From: Chloroflexota bacterium
Lineage (GTDB): Bacteria; Chloroflexota; UBA6077; JACCZL01
Direction: 5' to 3'
NCBI GenBank assembly: GCA_030447245.1
Contig: JAUJPG010000015.1
Span: 1 to 56,963 of the forward strand
DNA: 56,963 nucleotides
In this document: piece after piece, positions 43,509 to 51,487 of the stretch
Layout: each line of letters opens with the position of its first letter
How positions within the stretch are numbered: the stretch's first letter is position 1
The notes under the pieces: generated by a model
Seen by the model: the letters and a program-made list of their open reading frames with translations, nothing else
What the model was told of the DNA's origin: nothing
Databases searched by the model: none
Program-made: the position numbers and the translations under genes

Positions 43509-43925
43509 CTAGCATCCCATGAGGGTGCGGGAGGCAGGCCTACCCTGCGACCGGTCTCTGGGTAAGGCGTTCATCCGATCCGGGCGGGATCTCGGAGCGG
43601 CCGACGTCGGCTTGTAGCGGCACCGCTCGCGGAGTAGGCATCTGACGTCGCTCTCGCAGTGCAGCTTGGGGTTGCGTCGGCAGGAGCCGCGCGGCAGCCG
43701 GATGTAGCTGACGGGGTCGGCCTCGGCGAAGAGCGTGTGCTCCTCCTGCTCGAAGAAGTTGGGCAACTACTCCCCGTTCCTGTCCAGGATGCGCTCGTAG
43801 TCCAGCGTCATGTTGAGCGTTGCGTGCCCCTTGAGCTTCTGGAGCGCCGACTCCCGCATGTCGTAGTTGTGCAACGCTACCGCCAAAGTGTGTCGGGTGC
43901 GGTGCGCTCCGCGAGGGTAGCGCCT
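43509..43925 (-). pseudogene. Decayed C-terminal half of a tyrosine recombinase
   Basis: Read from 43925 downward, the frame gives HRTRHTLAVALHNYDMRESA, then LQKLKGHATLNMTLDYERIL, the catalytic HxxR-H, LxGH and Tyr region of phage/transposon integrases. A TAG at 43767-43769 interrupts it. Then ADPVSYIRLPRGSCRRNPKL and HCESDVRCLL continue as the cysteine-containing C-terminal extension seen in Tn554-like transposon integrases. The N-terminal half is missing. It shows that a mobile element once occupied this site. Confidence 0.65.
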
Positions 43926-44016
43926 CGCTCGTCGCGATCGTGGACGTGCCGCTGCTGCGTGATGCGCTCGTCTTCAAGGGCGGCACTTGCTCCCGCAAGG
44001 CGTACTTCGCCAATGA
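43919..44016 (+). pseudogene. Internal fragment of an AbiEii toxin gene
   Basis: About 80-98 bases encode IVDVPLLRDALVFKGGTCSR followed by KAYFAN and are nearly identical to 46094-46174 inside the intact AbiEii gene, with roughly ten differences in 80 bases. It covers the nucleotidyltransferase GGT motif only and then diverges. It is a gene scrap from a duplicated or related copy of the downstream toxin. Confidence 0.75.
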
Positions 44017-44109
44017 CCTCAGGGTGTGGAAAAACCTGTGTCGCGCGGTTTCGCCTTGGGGCGTTAGCGTCAGGCAGGGCGAGACGAAGGTCCGCACCTC
44101 GATCGGTGC

Positions 44110-44213
44110 TATACTGCCCATGCACGAAGGGGAGTATCTCCCACAGGCATCATCGTCAGCACGGCCGTGGGCTCGGTGATGTCAACCGCCCCAGGTTGAG
44201 AGAGACCTTCGAC
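44110..44213 (+). promoter_or_regulatory. yybP-ykoY-type manganese riboswitch with its -10 box
   Basis: CGAAGG (44125-44130) pairs with CCTTCG (44206-44211) to close helix P1. Between them are GGGGAGTAT right after the 5' strand, CATCATCGTCAGCACGG, a CCGTGGGCTCGGTGATGTCAA region, and GAGAGAGACC just before the 3' strand. These match, from memory, the conserved loops of the yybP-ykoY (Mn2+) riboswitch. TATACT at 44110-44115 is a likely -10 box, placing the RNA start at the riboswitch edge. The MgtC/SapB gene begins 127 bases later. Confidence 0.75.
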
Positions 44214-44339
44214 TGACGCTACGTGGCGTACAGCCGGAGGTCTTGTTGTGTCTATCGATCTATGGAGCCGCGCCGCTCGTCTTGGCCCGGCATCGACTCG
44301 CTTGTTCGCGCTGCCCATCGGGCGGGAGGCGGTTTGGGC

Positions 44340-44780
44340 ATGGTAATCGGGGCGGAGCTGGAGCTGTTCGGCAAGGTGCTGATGGCGGGGCTGCTGGGCT
44401 TCATCGTCGGGCTGGAGCGGGAGCTCATGGGGAGCGCGGCAGGCGACCGCACCTTCAGCCTGGTGGCCATCGGCTCGGCGCTCTTCACGACGCTCTCGTT
44501 CGACGTGTTCGGCGCGTCATCCGGGAACGACCCGGGTCGGGTGGCGGCGAACGTCCTGACCGGCGTCGGCTTCCTGGGTGGCGGCATGATCCTGAAGGAG
44601 GGGGGCACGGTGCGCGGGCTGACGACGGCCGCGGGCATCTGGGCGATCGCGGCGGTCGGCATGGCCGTCGGGGCCGAGCGCTACGTCCTCGCGATCCTCA
44701 CCACCGTGCTGATCATGGCAGTGTTCGCCGCGGAGCGAGTCTTCTCGGCTAAGCGCCGTTGGGTAGGCGACGCAGAGTAG
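44340..44780 (+). CDS. MgtC/SapB family membrane protein
   Basis: A 146-residue inner-membrane protein with about four hydrophobic segments. LMAGLLGFIVGLERELMGSA, GDRTFSLVAIGSALFTTLSF, VLTGVGFLGGGMILKEGG and GLTTAAGIWAIAAVGMAVG are the signature MgtC segments. MgtC family members are linked to magnesium homeostasis and survival. ATG 44340 gives the family's usual N-terminus and follows GGGAGG; the frame is open upstream to 44223. The manganese-type riboswitch in its leader suggests metal-dependent control. Confidence 0.85.
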   Translation: MVIGAELELFGKVLMAGLLGFIVGLERELMGSAAGDRTFSLVAIGSALFTTLSFDVFGASSGNDPGRVAANVLTGVGFLGGGMILKEGGTVRGLTTAAGIWAIAAVGMAVGAERYVLAILTTVLIMAVFAAERVFSAKRRWVGDAE

Positions 44781-44803
44781 CGGCGCTTGCGGTCGCCGGT
44801 GCG

Positions 44804-45034
44804 GGTGGCCGCGCAGGCGGGCTTCAAGACGGGGCCAGCTTGTAGAGCCGGGCGGCGGTCTCGCCGAGGATGGCGTCGATGGCGGCGGCGGCGAGCGGCA
44901 GCTCGCGGATGGCGGCCATCTTGCCGGCGAGGTCGCCAGCGCGCGGCTGTCGAGACGATCGGGCGCAAGCGGTGGGAGGCCGGGACAGCCGACCCGTCCA
45001 ACACGCTGAGGAGCGTGCACTCGAGCAGGCGAAC
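44804..45034. repeat. Duplication scar joining amidohydrolase and PP2C gene pieces
   Basis: Bases 44804-44917 closely match 47062-47190 (the 3' end and downstream flank of the amidohydrolase gene), and 44918-45034 match 48159-48283 (inside the PP2C gene). In the intact copy these stretches lie about 970 bases apart. The joint falls at a shared GGATGG/CGGC sequence, suggesting deletion between short direct repeats in a duplicated copy. No reading frame survives. Confidence 0.8.
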
Positions 45035-45094
45035 GCGTAGGCGCCACGTTGAGGCGTCTTGATGTCGCTCGGTCAGCCGTTGTCACATACTGGG

Positions 45095-45128
45095 TTGTCT
45101 AACTTGCTACAGTGGCAAGCTAAGCAAC
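45095..45128. promoter_or_regulatory. Dyad operator ahead of the AbiE operon
   Basis: CTTGC (45103-45107) and GCAAG (45115-45119) flank a 7-base spacer, and the symmetry extends partly outward (CTAA/CTAAG). This AT-rich patch lies just before ATG 45140. AbiEi antitoxins of known systems repress their own operons through inverted repeats, so this is a plausible site. Confidence 0.45.
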
Positions 45129-45139
45129 ACAATCATATC

Positions 45140-45979
45140 ATGCAGCGGGCTGCGCGCTACGGCGACCCGATTGGCATCCGTCTTCTCACCGCGTTGGAGG
45201 GCATCGGGGCCGAGGTGTTCACCACGGCGGAGGCCGTCAGCGAGGGTGCCGGGTTCCGACTTTCGCCTTCCCACGTGCACTCGCTGCTCCACCGCCTGGC
45301 GGCTTCAGGCCTGATCACGCGGGCTAAGCGGGGAGTGTACGCGATCAACGATCCGGTGACGCGCGTGCCCCGGGCGCATCCTTTCGCGATCGGCGTTGCC
45401 CTGGTCACACCATCGGTAGTTAGCCACTGGTCGGCCCTTCAGCATTGGGGCCTCACCGAGCAGATCCCATCAACGGTCACCCTCTCCTCGCTGTCGCGCA
45501 CGTTCCCGGACGTCAGCCTGGAGGACACGTCCGACGGTCGCCCCGCCTGGGTCGTCAACGATGTCAGCTACGAGTTCATCGCCATTAAGCCGTCGCGCTT
45601 CTTCGGCGTTGCTCCGATCTGGGTCAATGAGCGCAATCGGATCCCGATCTTCGACCGCGAGCGCGCCTTGCTCGACACCTTCCACCATTTCCGGATCTTC
45701 GGCTCGCTCTCCGTCGCGCTGGAGATCCTCGAGGACCACCTGGCCGAGATCGACGTCGAGCGCCTCGTGGCCTACGCGGCGCGAATCGAGATCGGCACCG
45801 TCGCCAAGCGGGTCGGCTGGACGCTCGAGCTCCTCGGCGTCCCGCCGGCGCGGCTGGAGCCGCTCCGGGCCGTCCTCTCCAAGGGTGATGCCCCGCTCGA
45901 TCCCGGCTTGCCCGCCCGCGGCCGTCACAACCCCGCCTGGCACGTGATCGAGAACCTGGCCGCCTACGATGTTCGATAA
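45140..45979 (+). CDS. abiEi: AbiEi-type antitoxin (type IV toxin-antitoxin)
   Basis: About 279 residues. The N-terminal winged helix (LTALEGIGAEVFTTAEAVSE, LHRLAASGLITRAKRGVYAI) and a C-terminal AbiEi domain (VVSHWSALQHWGLTEQIPST; RERALLDTFHHFRIFGSLSV) mark an AbiEi antitoxin and operon repressor. ATG 45140 places the start after the dyad operator; the frame is open to TTG 45059 and ATG 45062, but that added part is AT-rich and unlike the family. Its end overlaps the toxin gene by 11 bases. Confidence 0.78.
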   Translation: MQRAARYGDPIGIRLLTALEGIGAEVFTTAEAVSEGAGFRLSPSHVHSLLHRLAASGLITRAKRGVYAINDPVTRVPRAHPFAIGVALVTPSVVSHWSALQHWGLTEQIPSTVTLSSLSRTFPDVSLEDTSDGRPAWVVNDVSYEFIAIKPSRFFGVAPIWVNERNRIPIFDRERALLDTFHHFRIFGSLSVALEILEDHLAEIDVERLVAYAARIEIGTVAKRVGWTLELLGVPPARLEPLRAVLSKGDAPLDPGLPARGRHNPAWHVIENLAAYDVR

Positions 45980-46862
45980 TGACGCGGCCGGGCTTCGCCC
46001 GCTCCGCGTCCGAATCGTGGAGGCGACGCGTGCCGCGGGCCTGCCTCAGTTCGTCGTGGAGAAGGATTACGTCCTCGGCCACCTGCTCGCCGCGATTGTG
46101 GACGTGCCGCTGTTGCGTGATGCACTCGTCTTCAAAGGCGGCACCTGCTTGCGCAAGGCGTACTTCGCTGATTACCGCTTCTCCGAAGATCTCGACTTCA
46201 CCGCGCGCACCGCGATCGCGTGTGATGAACTGCTCGAGGCGCTCACGGAGGCTGGCCGGGAGATGCGGTCGGCACTGCTCGGCTTCGGCCCTTTCGAGGT
46301 GATCGTGGCCCAGGAGCGGCACCGTGCTCCCCACCCGCGCGGCCAATGCGCCTTCCGGGTGCGTGTTCAGTTCCCCTGGATGCGTGCCCCGGATTGCAGC
46401 CTCAAGGTTGAAGTGACCACCGAGGAGCCGCTACTCGCGACCGCGGTGAAGCGGCGCCTGATCCATCAGTACCCTGGCGAGTCGCTGGAGACTACCCTGG
46501 CTACGTACACGCTGGAGGAGACCGCGACCGAGAAGCTGCGCGCGCTCCTCCAGGCCCGGCATCATCTCGGGGACCGGGGCTGGATCAAGAACCGACCGCG
46601 CGACCTGTACGACCTGTGGTGGCTGCGGCAGCAGCATGAGCACGCCATCGACTGGCAGGAGGTCGGCAGGATATTGCCGATCAAGGTGCAGGCGCGCGGC
46701 GTCTCCTACAGCGCTCCGGAGGACTTCCTCGATGCGCGGGTCCTGCTCGGGATCAAGCGGGATTGGCGCGGACAGCTCGCCCGTTCCGTCCGTGATCTTC
46801 CGTCCTACGAGGAGTGCCTGGCCGCCCTCCGGTCACTGGTCGGAGAAATCGTGCGTCGATAG
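45969..46862 (+). CDS. abiEii: AbiEii-type nucleotidyltransferase toxin
   Basis: A 297-residue DNA polymerase beta-like nucleotidyltransferase. VFKGGTCLRKAYFADYRFSE continues with DLDFT, giving the GG-T/S and DxD metal motifs; KVEVTTEEPLLATAVKRRL and YTLEETATEKLRALLQARHH, then RPRDLYDLWWL, complete the family pattern. AbiEii toxins transfer nucleotides to RNA targets and cause dormancy, aborting phage growth. It overlaps the antitoxin gene, so the pair is co-translated. An 80-base fragment of a second copy lies at 43919-44016. Confidence 0.82.
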   Translation: MFDNDAAGLRPLRVRIVEATRAAGLPQFVVEKDYVLGHLLAAIVDVPLLRDALVFKGGTCLRKAYFADYRFSEDLDFTARTAIACDELLEALTEAGREMRSALLGFGPFEVIVAQERHRAPHPRGQCAFRVRVQFPWMRAPDCSLKVEVTTEEPLLATAVKRRLIHQYPGESLETTLATYTLEETATEKLRALLQARHHLGDRGWIKNRPRDLYDLWWLRQQHEHAIDWQEVGRILPIKVQARGVSYSAPEDFLDARVLLGIKRDWRGQLARSVRDLPSYEECLAALRSLVGEIVRR

Positions 46863-46892
46863 GTGGCACCGCTGAGCACTTGCGATCCGAGG

Positions 46893-46936
46893 TCAGGTCA
46901 TCAAACGCCGCCAGATTGACCTAACGGCTGACCTGA
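46893..46936. repeat. 8-bp inverted repeat after the toxin gene
   Basis: TCAGGTCA (46893-46900) and TGACCTGA (46929-46936) are exact reverse complements separated by 28 bases, with extra AGGTCA-like copies beside them (GAGGTCAGGTCA, TTGACCT). It could be a weak terminator or regulator site. The rest of 46863-47094 holds no recognisable gene. Confidence 0.35.
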
Positions 46937-47094
46937 TCGGCTGAGGAGCGGGGCGGAGATGGGTGGGCGTCGAGTGCGCTTGGAAGAGGGCAGCGGGCGC
47001 GAATGGACCTCAGTGTGCCTCTCGGGTTGAATGGCATCTCGCGCGGTCGGTCACGACGCGCGGTGGCCGCGCAGAGAGGCGTCACGCGGGGGCT

Positions 47095-47979
47095 TCAGGA
47101 CGGGGCGATCTTGTAGAGCCGGGTGGCGGTCTCGCCGAGGATGGCGTCGATGGCGCCGGCGGCGATCGGCAGCTCGCGGATGGCGGCGACGTTGTCGCGG
47201 ACGGGGTTCGGCAGGCCAGGCCAATCGGAGCCGAAGACGAACTTGCCAGGCAGGCGCGGCAGCTCTGGAAAGTAGGTCGTCAGCTTGCGAGGCGGCAAGC
47301 CGGCGACGTCGATGTAGACGTTGCGATGCAAGCGGCAGAGCGCAAAGGCGCGGTCGTACCAGAACGGTCGGCCACCGTGGGTGATCAGGATCGACAGGTC
47401 TGGAAAGTCCACCGCCACGTCGTCCAGGAAGAGTGGATCGCCGTACTTCAGGCGCGAGCCCTGGAAGACCGACGAGCCGGTGTGGACCTGGACCGGGATG
47501 CCAAGCGCTTCGGCGGCGGCGTAGACCGGGTACAGCGCGCGGTCATTGGGGTAGAAGTAGGCGTAGGTCGGGTAGAGCTTCAGGCCCCGAAAACCATCCT
47601 CCCGTACCAACCGCTCGAGCAGCCGGGCGGGCTGATGATGGAGGAATGGGTTGACCGTGCAGACCGGGATCAGCCGTGGGCTATGGGCACAGAAGTCGCG
47701 GACGTACCCATTCGTCGCGATGCCCGAGGTGACCGGCGCGATCTCGGCCAGGACGCACGCATAGTCGATCCCCTGCTCGTCCAGGTGGGCGACGAAGCGC
47801 TCCGGACGGCTGAACTCCGCGACGAATGACGCCAGTGCCCGCTCAGCGGAGCCCTCTTGTCCCAAGCCTTCCGTAGGATTGCCGCCGTGGCCGACCACGT
47901 TCGCGACCATGTAGTGGACGAACGTCTCGGGCGCGGCTTCGGTGTAGGCGGTGTGGGTGTGGATGTCGACGATCGGCAT
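47095..47979 (-). CDS. Amidohydrolase family metal-dependent hydrolase
   Basis: A 294-residue TIM-barrel hydrolase of the amidohydrolase-2 (ACMSD-like) type. The opening IVDIHTHT carries the HxH metal pair; GFRGLKLYPTYAYFYPND, IPVQVHTGSS, ILITHGG and FVFGSDWPG supply the later barrel ligands, including the final Asp. It may decarboxylate or hydrolyse a small carboxylate; the substrate cannot be read. It is divergent from the PP2C gene, with a 41-base gap. Part of its 3' end is duplicated at 44804-44917. Confidence 0.85.
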   Translation of the reverse strand: MPIVDIHTHTAYTEAAPETFVHYMVANVVGHGGNPTEGLGQEGSAERALASFVAEFSRPERFVAHLDEQGIDYACVLAEIAPVTSGIATNGYVRDFCAHSPRLIPVCTVNPFLHHQPARLLERLVREDGFRGLKLYPTYAYFYPNDRALYPVYAAAEALGIPVQVHTGSSVFQGSRLKYGDPLFLDDVAVDFPDLSILITHGGRPFWYDRAFALCRLHRNVYIDVAGLPPRKLTTYFPELPRLPGKFVFGSDWPGLPNPVRDNVAAIRELPIAAGAIDAILGETATRLYKIAPS

Positions 47980-47994
47980 AGTGGGACCGCTCAG

Positions 47995-48000
47995 TATAAT
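47995..48000 (+). promoter_or_regulatory. -10 box of the PP2C gene
   Basis: A perfect TATAAT lies 21 bases before ATG 48021, in the short gap between the divergent amidohydrolase and PP2C genes. No good -35 box is visible at 16-18 bases upstream; that part would lie over the amidohydrolase start. Confidence 0.5.
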
Positions 48001-48020
48001 GGCGAAGTCGAGGACGGGAG

Positions 48021-48788
48021 ATGCCCAGGCCGAAAATTGAAACGGGCGGGGTCACCGACGTCGGGCGGCGTCGCGAGCACAATGAGGACGCCTGGGCCAT
48101 CTTCCAGATGTCGGGCGGCGAGCGATTGGTGTGCGTGGTCGCCGACGGGATGGGCGGCCACCTGGCCGGCGAGGTCGCCAGCACGCGGGCCGTCGAGACG
48201 ATCGAGCGCGAGCTGCGGGAGGCCGGGACCGCCGACCCGTCCACCACGCTCCGACACGCGCTCCAGCAGGCGAATACGGTCATCTGGGCGGAGGCCCGCG
48301 ACGACTCGGCCAAGGGCGGCATGGGCACGACGGCCGTCTGCACGATCGTCGACGTCGTGGATGGCAGTGCGCGCGCCTGGCTGGCAAACGTCGGCGACAG
48401 CCCGGCATTCCTGGTCTCGCCCGACGGCGCCCGTCAGGTCACCCGCGATCACTCATGGGTGGCCGAGCAGGTCGCGGCCGGCGAGCTGCGGCCCGAGGAG
48501 GTGGCGACCCATCCTTACCGAAGCATCCTGACTCGTTGCCTGGGCACCGAGCCGGACGTGCGGGTCGACGTCTACGAGCCGCTGGAGCTCAAGACGGGCG
48601 ACGCCCTGGTGCTCTGCTCAGACGGGTTGACTGAGCACGTCCACGTCGAGGAAATCGCCGAGCATGTGGCCCGCGCCGTCGGCGCGGAGGCCGCGGCCCA
48701 GATCCTCGTCGACCTGGCCAACACGCGCGGCGGCCACGACAACACCACCGTCGTCGTCATCCGAATCCCTCCCGGGTCCGCTTCCTAG
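48021..48788 (+). CDS. PP2C-family serine/threonine phosphatase (Stp-like)
   Basis: A 255-residue stand-alone PP2C catalytic domain. Motifs are complete: TDVGRRREHNEDAW, VVADGMGGHLAGEVAS (metal Asp and the GMGGH loop), LANVGDSPAFLVS, ITRDHSW-type region (VTRDHSWVAEQVAAGEL), LCSDGLTEHV and GGHDNTTVVVIRI. Such enzymes counteract Hanks-type kinases. It has no signal peptide or membrane helix. GAGGACGGGAG precedes ATG 48021. No kinase gene is adjacent. Confidence 0.9.
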   Translation: MPRPKIETGGVTDVGRRREHNEDAWAIFQMSGGERLVCVVADGMGGHLAGEVASTRAVETIERELREAGTADPSTTLRHALQQANTVIWAEARDDSAKGGMGTTAVCTIVDVVDGSARAWLANVGDSPAFLVSPDGARQVTRDHSWVAEQVAAGELRPEEVATHPYRSILTRCLGTEPDVRVDVYEPLELKTGDALVLCSDGLTEHVHVEEIAEHVARAVGAEAAAQILVDLANTRGGHDNTTVVVIRIPPGSAS

Positions 48789-48857
48789 GCCGCGAGCCCG
48801 CCGCTGGGTCGCCGAGCGCGCCTACAATCTCCGAAGCTCCCCGCTGAGGCAGTCCGC

Positions 48858-50354
48858 ATGAAGGTCTACGCGGTCGACGGCGTGCCGCCTGAGATCCAGG
48901 CGTACGCGATGGCCAAGTACAGCCGCTCGTCCAGGTCGATGCTCGAGAGCATTGGCGAGCTATCGGCCCAGCGCGCCGAAGCGTTCCTCAACACCTTTTA
49001 CTTCCAGTATGGCCATCGCTCGATCGCCGACCTGGCCCACCTGGCCCTGGCGATCGAGGACGTCTCGATCCTGGCCGCGGCGCGAGTCGTCGACGAGCCG
49101 CTGTGGGACGGCCAGGAGCGGTCGACCCGCTACCAGCCCTTCAAGAACACCGGCTATTTCACCCCGCCGGAGCTGGCCGGCGCCGAGGCCGACGGCTACC
49201 GCGCGGCGGCGGATGCCGCTTTCGCCGCCTACGACGGCCTGACCGGCGACCTGCTCGGGCTGCTCGTGGACAGCGTCCCACGCCCGGAAGGACTGGACCC
49301 GAAGGCGTTCGAGCGGACGCTGCGGGCGCGGGCGTTCGACGTCTCGCGGTCGTTGCTGCCGCTGGCGACGATCACCAGCCTGGGCCAGGTCACCAGCGCC
49401 CGGGTCCTGGAACGCCAGATCAGCCGCCTGCTCTCGGACCCGTTCCCCGAGGTCCGCGGGATCGGCGAGGCGCTGCGCCAAGCCTGCCTGGCGCCGGCCG
49501 AGGATCCGCGCCGCGACGGCGACACCGACGACGGCCGAGGCTCGGCCGCTGTCGCGCCAACGCTGGTCAAGTACACCGCGCCGAGCCCCTACCTGATCGA
49601 GACGCGGCGTGAACTGGCCTTGATCGCCGACGCCGAGCTGGCTGGTGTCGGGCCGCCGGAACGCTCGCGCGCGGTCGAGCTGGCCGACGACGAGACGCCA
49701 ACGGACGAAGCGGTCGCAACGCTGCTCTACCGTTGGGACGCGGCTGGCCACAGTTACCGCCAGGTCCAGGCAATGGTCCGCGCGCTGCCGGAGCCTCGCA
49801 AGCGTGAGATCCTGGAGCTGGCCGTCGCCCATCGCGGGCCGCACGACGAGCTGCTCCGCGAGCTCCAGGTTGGCTACGCCTTCAAGTTCGACCTGCTGAT
49901 GGACTACGGCTCCTTCCGCGACCTTCACCGTCACCGTCGCTGCGTTCAGATCATCCAGGAGCCAACCCCAGACCACGGTCCAGAACCGGCGGCCGAGATC
50001 TTGCCGCGCGCCTTCGGCCGAGAGCTGGCCGGCCGGGCGCTCGCGGCCGGGCTGGGCGACCGCTATGACCGTGCGTTGGCGGACGGGCTCGCCGCGACGC
50101 GAGCACTCGCCGGCCCGGTGCCACTCGCCGCGCCGTACCTGCTGCCGCTCGCCACGCGGACCCGCGCACTGTTCAAGATGGACGCCGCCCAGGCCGCCTA
50201 CATCGCCGAGCTGCGAACGGCCCCGGCTGGCCACTTCTCCTACCGCCGCGTCGCCTGGGAGATGTACCTGGCGCTGCGCGAGCGCGCGCCCCACCTGGCC
50301 GCCCTGGCTCACCCAACCGACCCGGCCGAGCCGATTGACCTGCTCCACCGCTGA
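48858..50354 (+). CDS. thyX: Extended two-domain FAD-dependent thymidylate synthase-like protein
   Basis: A 498-residue ThyX-like protein, about twice the usual length. The N-terminal half has YGHRSIADLAHLALAIEDVS (GHxS region, residues 51-70) and ERSTRYQPF (88-95), but the canonical RHRxxSxNExSxRY reads as VVDEPLWDGQERSTRY, without the RHR. The C-terminal half has DLHRHRRCVQIIQEPTPD, with the HRHR motif at 357-360, and GHFSYRRVAWEMYLALRERA. Function as the cell's dTMP synthase is likely but not certain. It follows the PP2C gene after 70 bases. Confidence 0.8.
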   Translation: MKVYAVDGVPPEIQAYAMAKYSRSSRSMLESIGELSAQRAEAFLNTFYFQYGHRSIADLAHLALAIEDVSILAAARVVDEPLWDGQERSTRYQPFKNTGYFTPPELAGAEADGYRAAADAAFAAYDGLTGDLLGLLVDSVPRPEGLDPKAFERTLRARAFDVSRSLLPLATITSLGQVTSARVLERQISRLLSDPFPEVRGIGEALRQACLAPAEDPRRDGDTDDGRGSAAVAPTLVKYTAPSPYLIETRRELALIADAELAGVGPPERSRAVELADDETPTDEAVATLLYRWDAAGHSYRQVQAMVRALPEPRKREILELAVAHRGPHDELLRELQVGYAFKFDLLMDYGSFRDLHRHRRCVQIIQEPTPDHGPEPAAEILPRAFGRELAGRALAAGLGDRYDRALADGLAATRALAGPVPLAAPYLLPLATRTRALFKMDAAQAAYIAELRTAPAGHFSYRRVAWEMYLALRERAPHLAALAHPTDPAEPIDLLHR

Positions 50355-50508
50355 CGTTCGAGGCCGTGACGATCACAAGATGGTCTGCCCGAAATGAGCG
50401 TCCTGGACGGTGTGGTGCCGAATATCCGTGCCGTAGATTACCCAGGAGCCTTTGCAGGAAGTCTGGGAGACCTTCGCGATTTCGTCGACCAGGATAGCAA
50501 CACCTTCG

Positions 50509-50528
50509 TCCTCACTGTTGAGTGAGGA
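50509..50528. promoter_or_regulatory. 8-bp hairpin upstream of the SRPBCC protein
   Basis: TCCTCACT (50509-50516) and AGTGAGGA (50521-50528) form a perfect stem with a GTTG tetraloop, 17 bases before GTG 50546. It could be an operator or an mRNA structure near the ribosome binding site. The remaining part of 50355-50545 shows nothing else. Confidence 0.4.
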
Positions 50529-50545
50529 CAACCCGGGGGAGCACC

Positions 50546-51136
50546 GTGCGTCAACAGGGCTCGGTCAGCGGCGGGGGTGTACCGGCGGCCGTCTACGGTG
50601 TGAGCGACGCCGCCGTTCGCGCCAGGACCGGCAGGTCCTGGTCAGAGTGGCTCGCGCTGCTGGACGAGGCCGGCGCTCGAGACCTGGACCACAAGGGCAT
50701 CGTCGCCTACCTGGCCGAGCATCATGCGGCGATGGGCGGCTGGTGGCACCAGACGATCACCGTGGGCTACGAGCGAGCGCGCGGCAAGCGCCGCAAGCAT
50801 GAGAAGACCGATGGGTACGAGGTCAGCGCCAGCAAGACGATCGCCTGCTCTGTGGAGACGCTCTACGCGGCGTGGATTGACGAGGCCGCGCGCCAGCAGT
50901 GGCTCCCAGACGCTGCATTGACGATCCGCAAGCTGACGCCGCCGAGAATCATCCGGATCGCCTGGGACGGCGGGGCGAGCACCGTCGACGTCCGCTGCTC
51001 CGCAAACGGCTCTGCCGGGAGTCAGATCATGGTGCGCCACGAGCGGCTGCCCGACGCGGACGCCGCCGAGCGCATGAAGGCGTACTGGAAAGAGCGGCTC
51101 GGCGCGCTGAAGGCAATGCTGGAAGGCCCAGCGTAG
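50546..51136 (+). CDS. DUF4287/SRPBCC-like protein
   Basis: About 196 residues. Residues 20-75 resemble the DUF4287 region (GVSDAAVRARTGRSWSEWLA, HKGIVAYLAEHHAAMGGWWH, QTITVGYERARGKR), and residues 95-190 an SRPBCC/START-like fold (VSASKTIACSVETLYAAWID, MKAYWKERLGALKAML). Such proteins occur near ArsR regulators and are uncharacterised. GTG 50546 follows GGGGGAG; the ATG-type start at 50522 lies within the upstream hairpin. It stands alone here. Confidence 0.78.
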   Translation: MRQQGSVSGGGVPAAVYGVSDAAVRARTGRSWSEWLALLDEAGARDLDHKGIVAYLAEHHAAMGGWWHQTITVGYERARGKRRKHEKTDGYEVSASKTIACSVETLYAAWIDEAARQQWLPDAALTIRKLTPPRIIRIAWDGGASTVDVRCSANGSAGSQIMVRHERLPDADAAERMKAYWKERLGALKAMLEGPA

Positions 51137-51190
51137 GAGCCTGTAGACCAGTCACGGAGGGGCTCGCCCCTCCATCGGGTCCTGGGACGA

Positions 51191-51487
51191 TCAGCGCCCC
51201 CGCTCGACCGCGCGGACCAGCTCGTCCTTGCTCATCTTGCTCCGTCCGGCGATGCCGAGCTCCCTGGCGCGGTTGTAGAGCTCGTCCCGGGACCGCTCCG
51301 ACGGCGGCTGATTGGGGTTGCCGGTGCCCTGGGTGCGCGTGTTCGGGGTGCGGCCTTCCTGGCGGCGATGCTTGTTCACCGTGCGCGCGGCGATCTCCTG
51401 CGCCTGGTCTTCCGGCGCGCCGCGATCCAGCACGCTCTCCTTGATGCGCTCGTACTTCCGCGCGTCCTTGCTGCTCCACGACGGCAT
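51191..51487 (-). CDS. Small conserved protein with a Rho-N/SAP-like C-terminus
   Basis: A 98-residue protein. SSKDARKYERIKESVLDRGA, then EIAARTVNKHRRQEGRTPNT and GTGNPNQPPSERSRDELYNR, are typical of a widespread small family often found in soil bacteria. The C-terminal 40 residues (ARELGIAGRSKMSKDELVRA) look like a Rho termination factor N-terminal/SAP-type helix-extended-helix module that binds nucleic acid. Its function is unknown. The start is ATG 51487. Confidence 0.78.
   Translation of the reverse strand: MPSWSSKDARKYERIKESVLDRGAPEDQAQEIAARTVNKHRRQEGRTPNTRTQGTGNPNQPPSERSRDELYNRARELGIAGRSKMSKDELVRAVERGR

Noticed and set aside
44110..44213. M-box (magnesium) riboswitch ahead of mgtC
   Set aside because: Sequence features fit the yybP-ykoY pattern (GGGGAGTA, GAGAGAGACC) and not the M-box consensus.
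48960..50348. 462-codon reverse frame opposite thyX
   Set aside because: Antisense shadow without any recognised domain.
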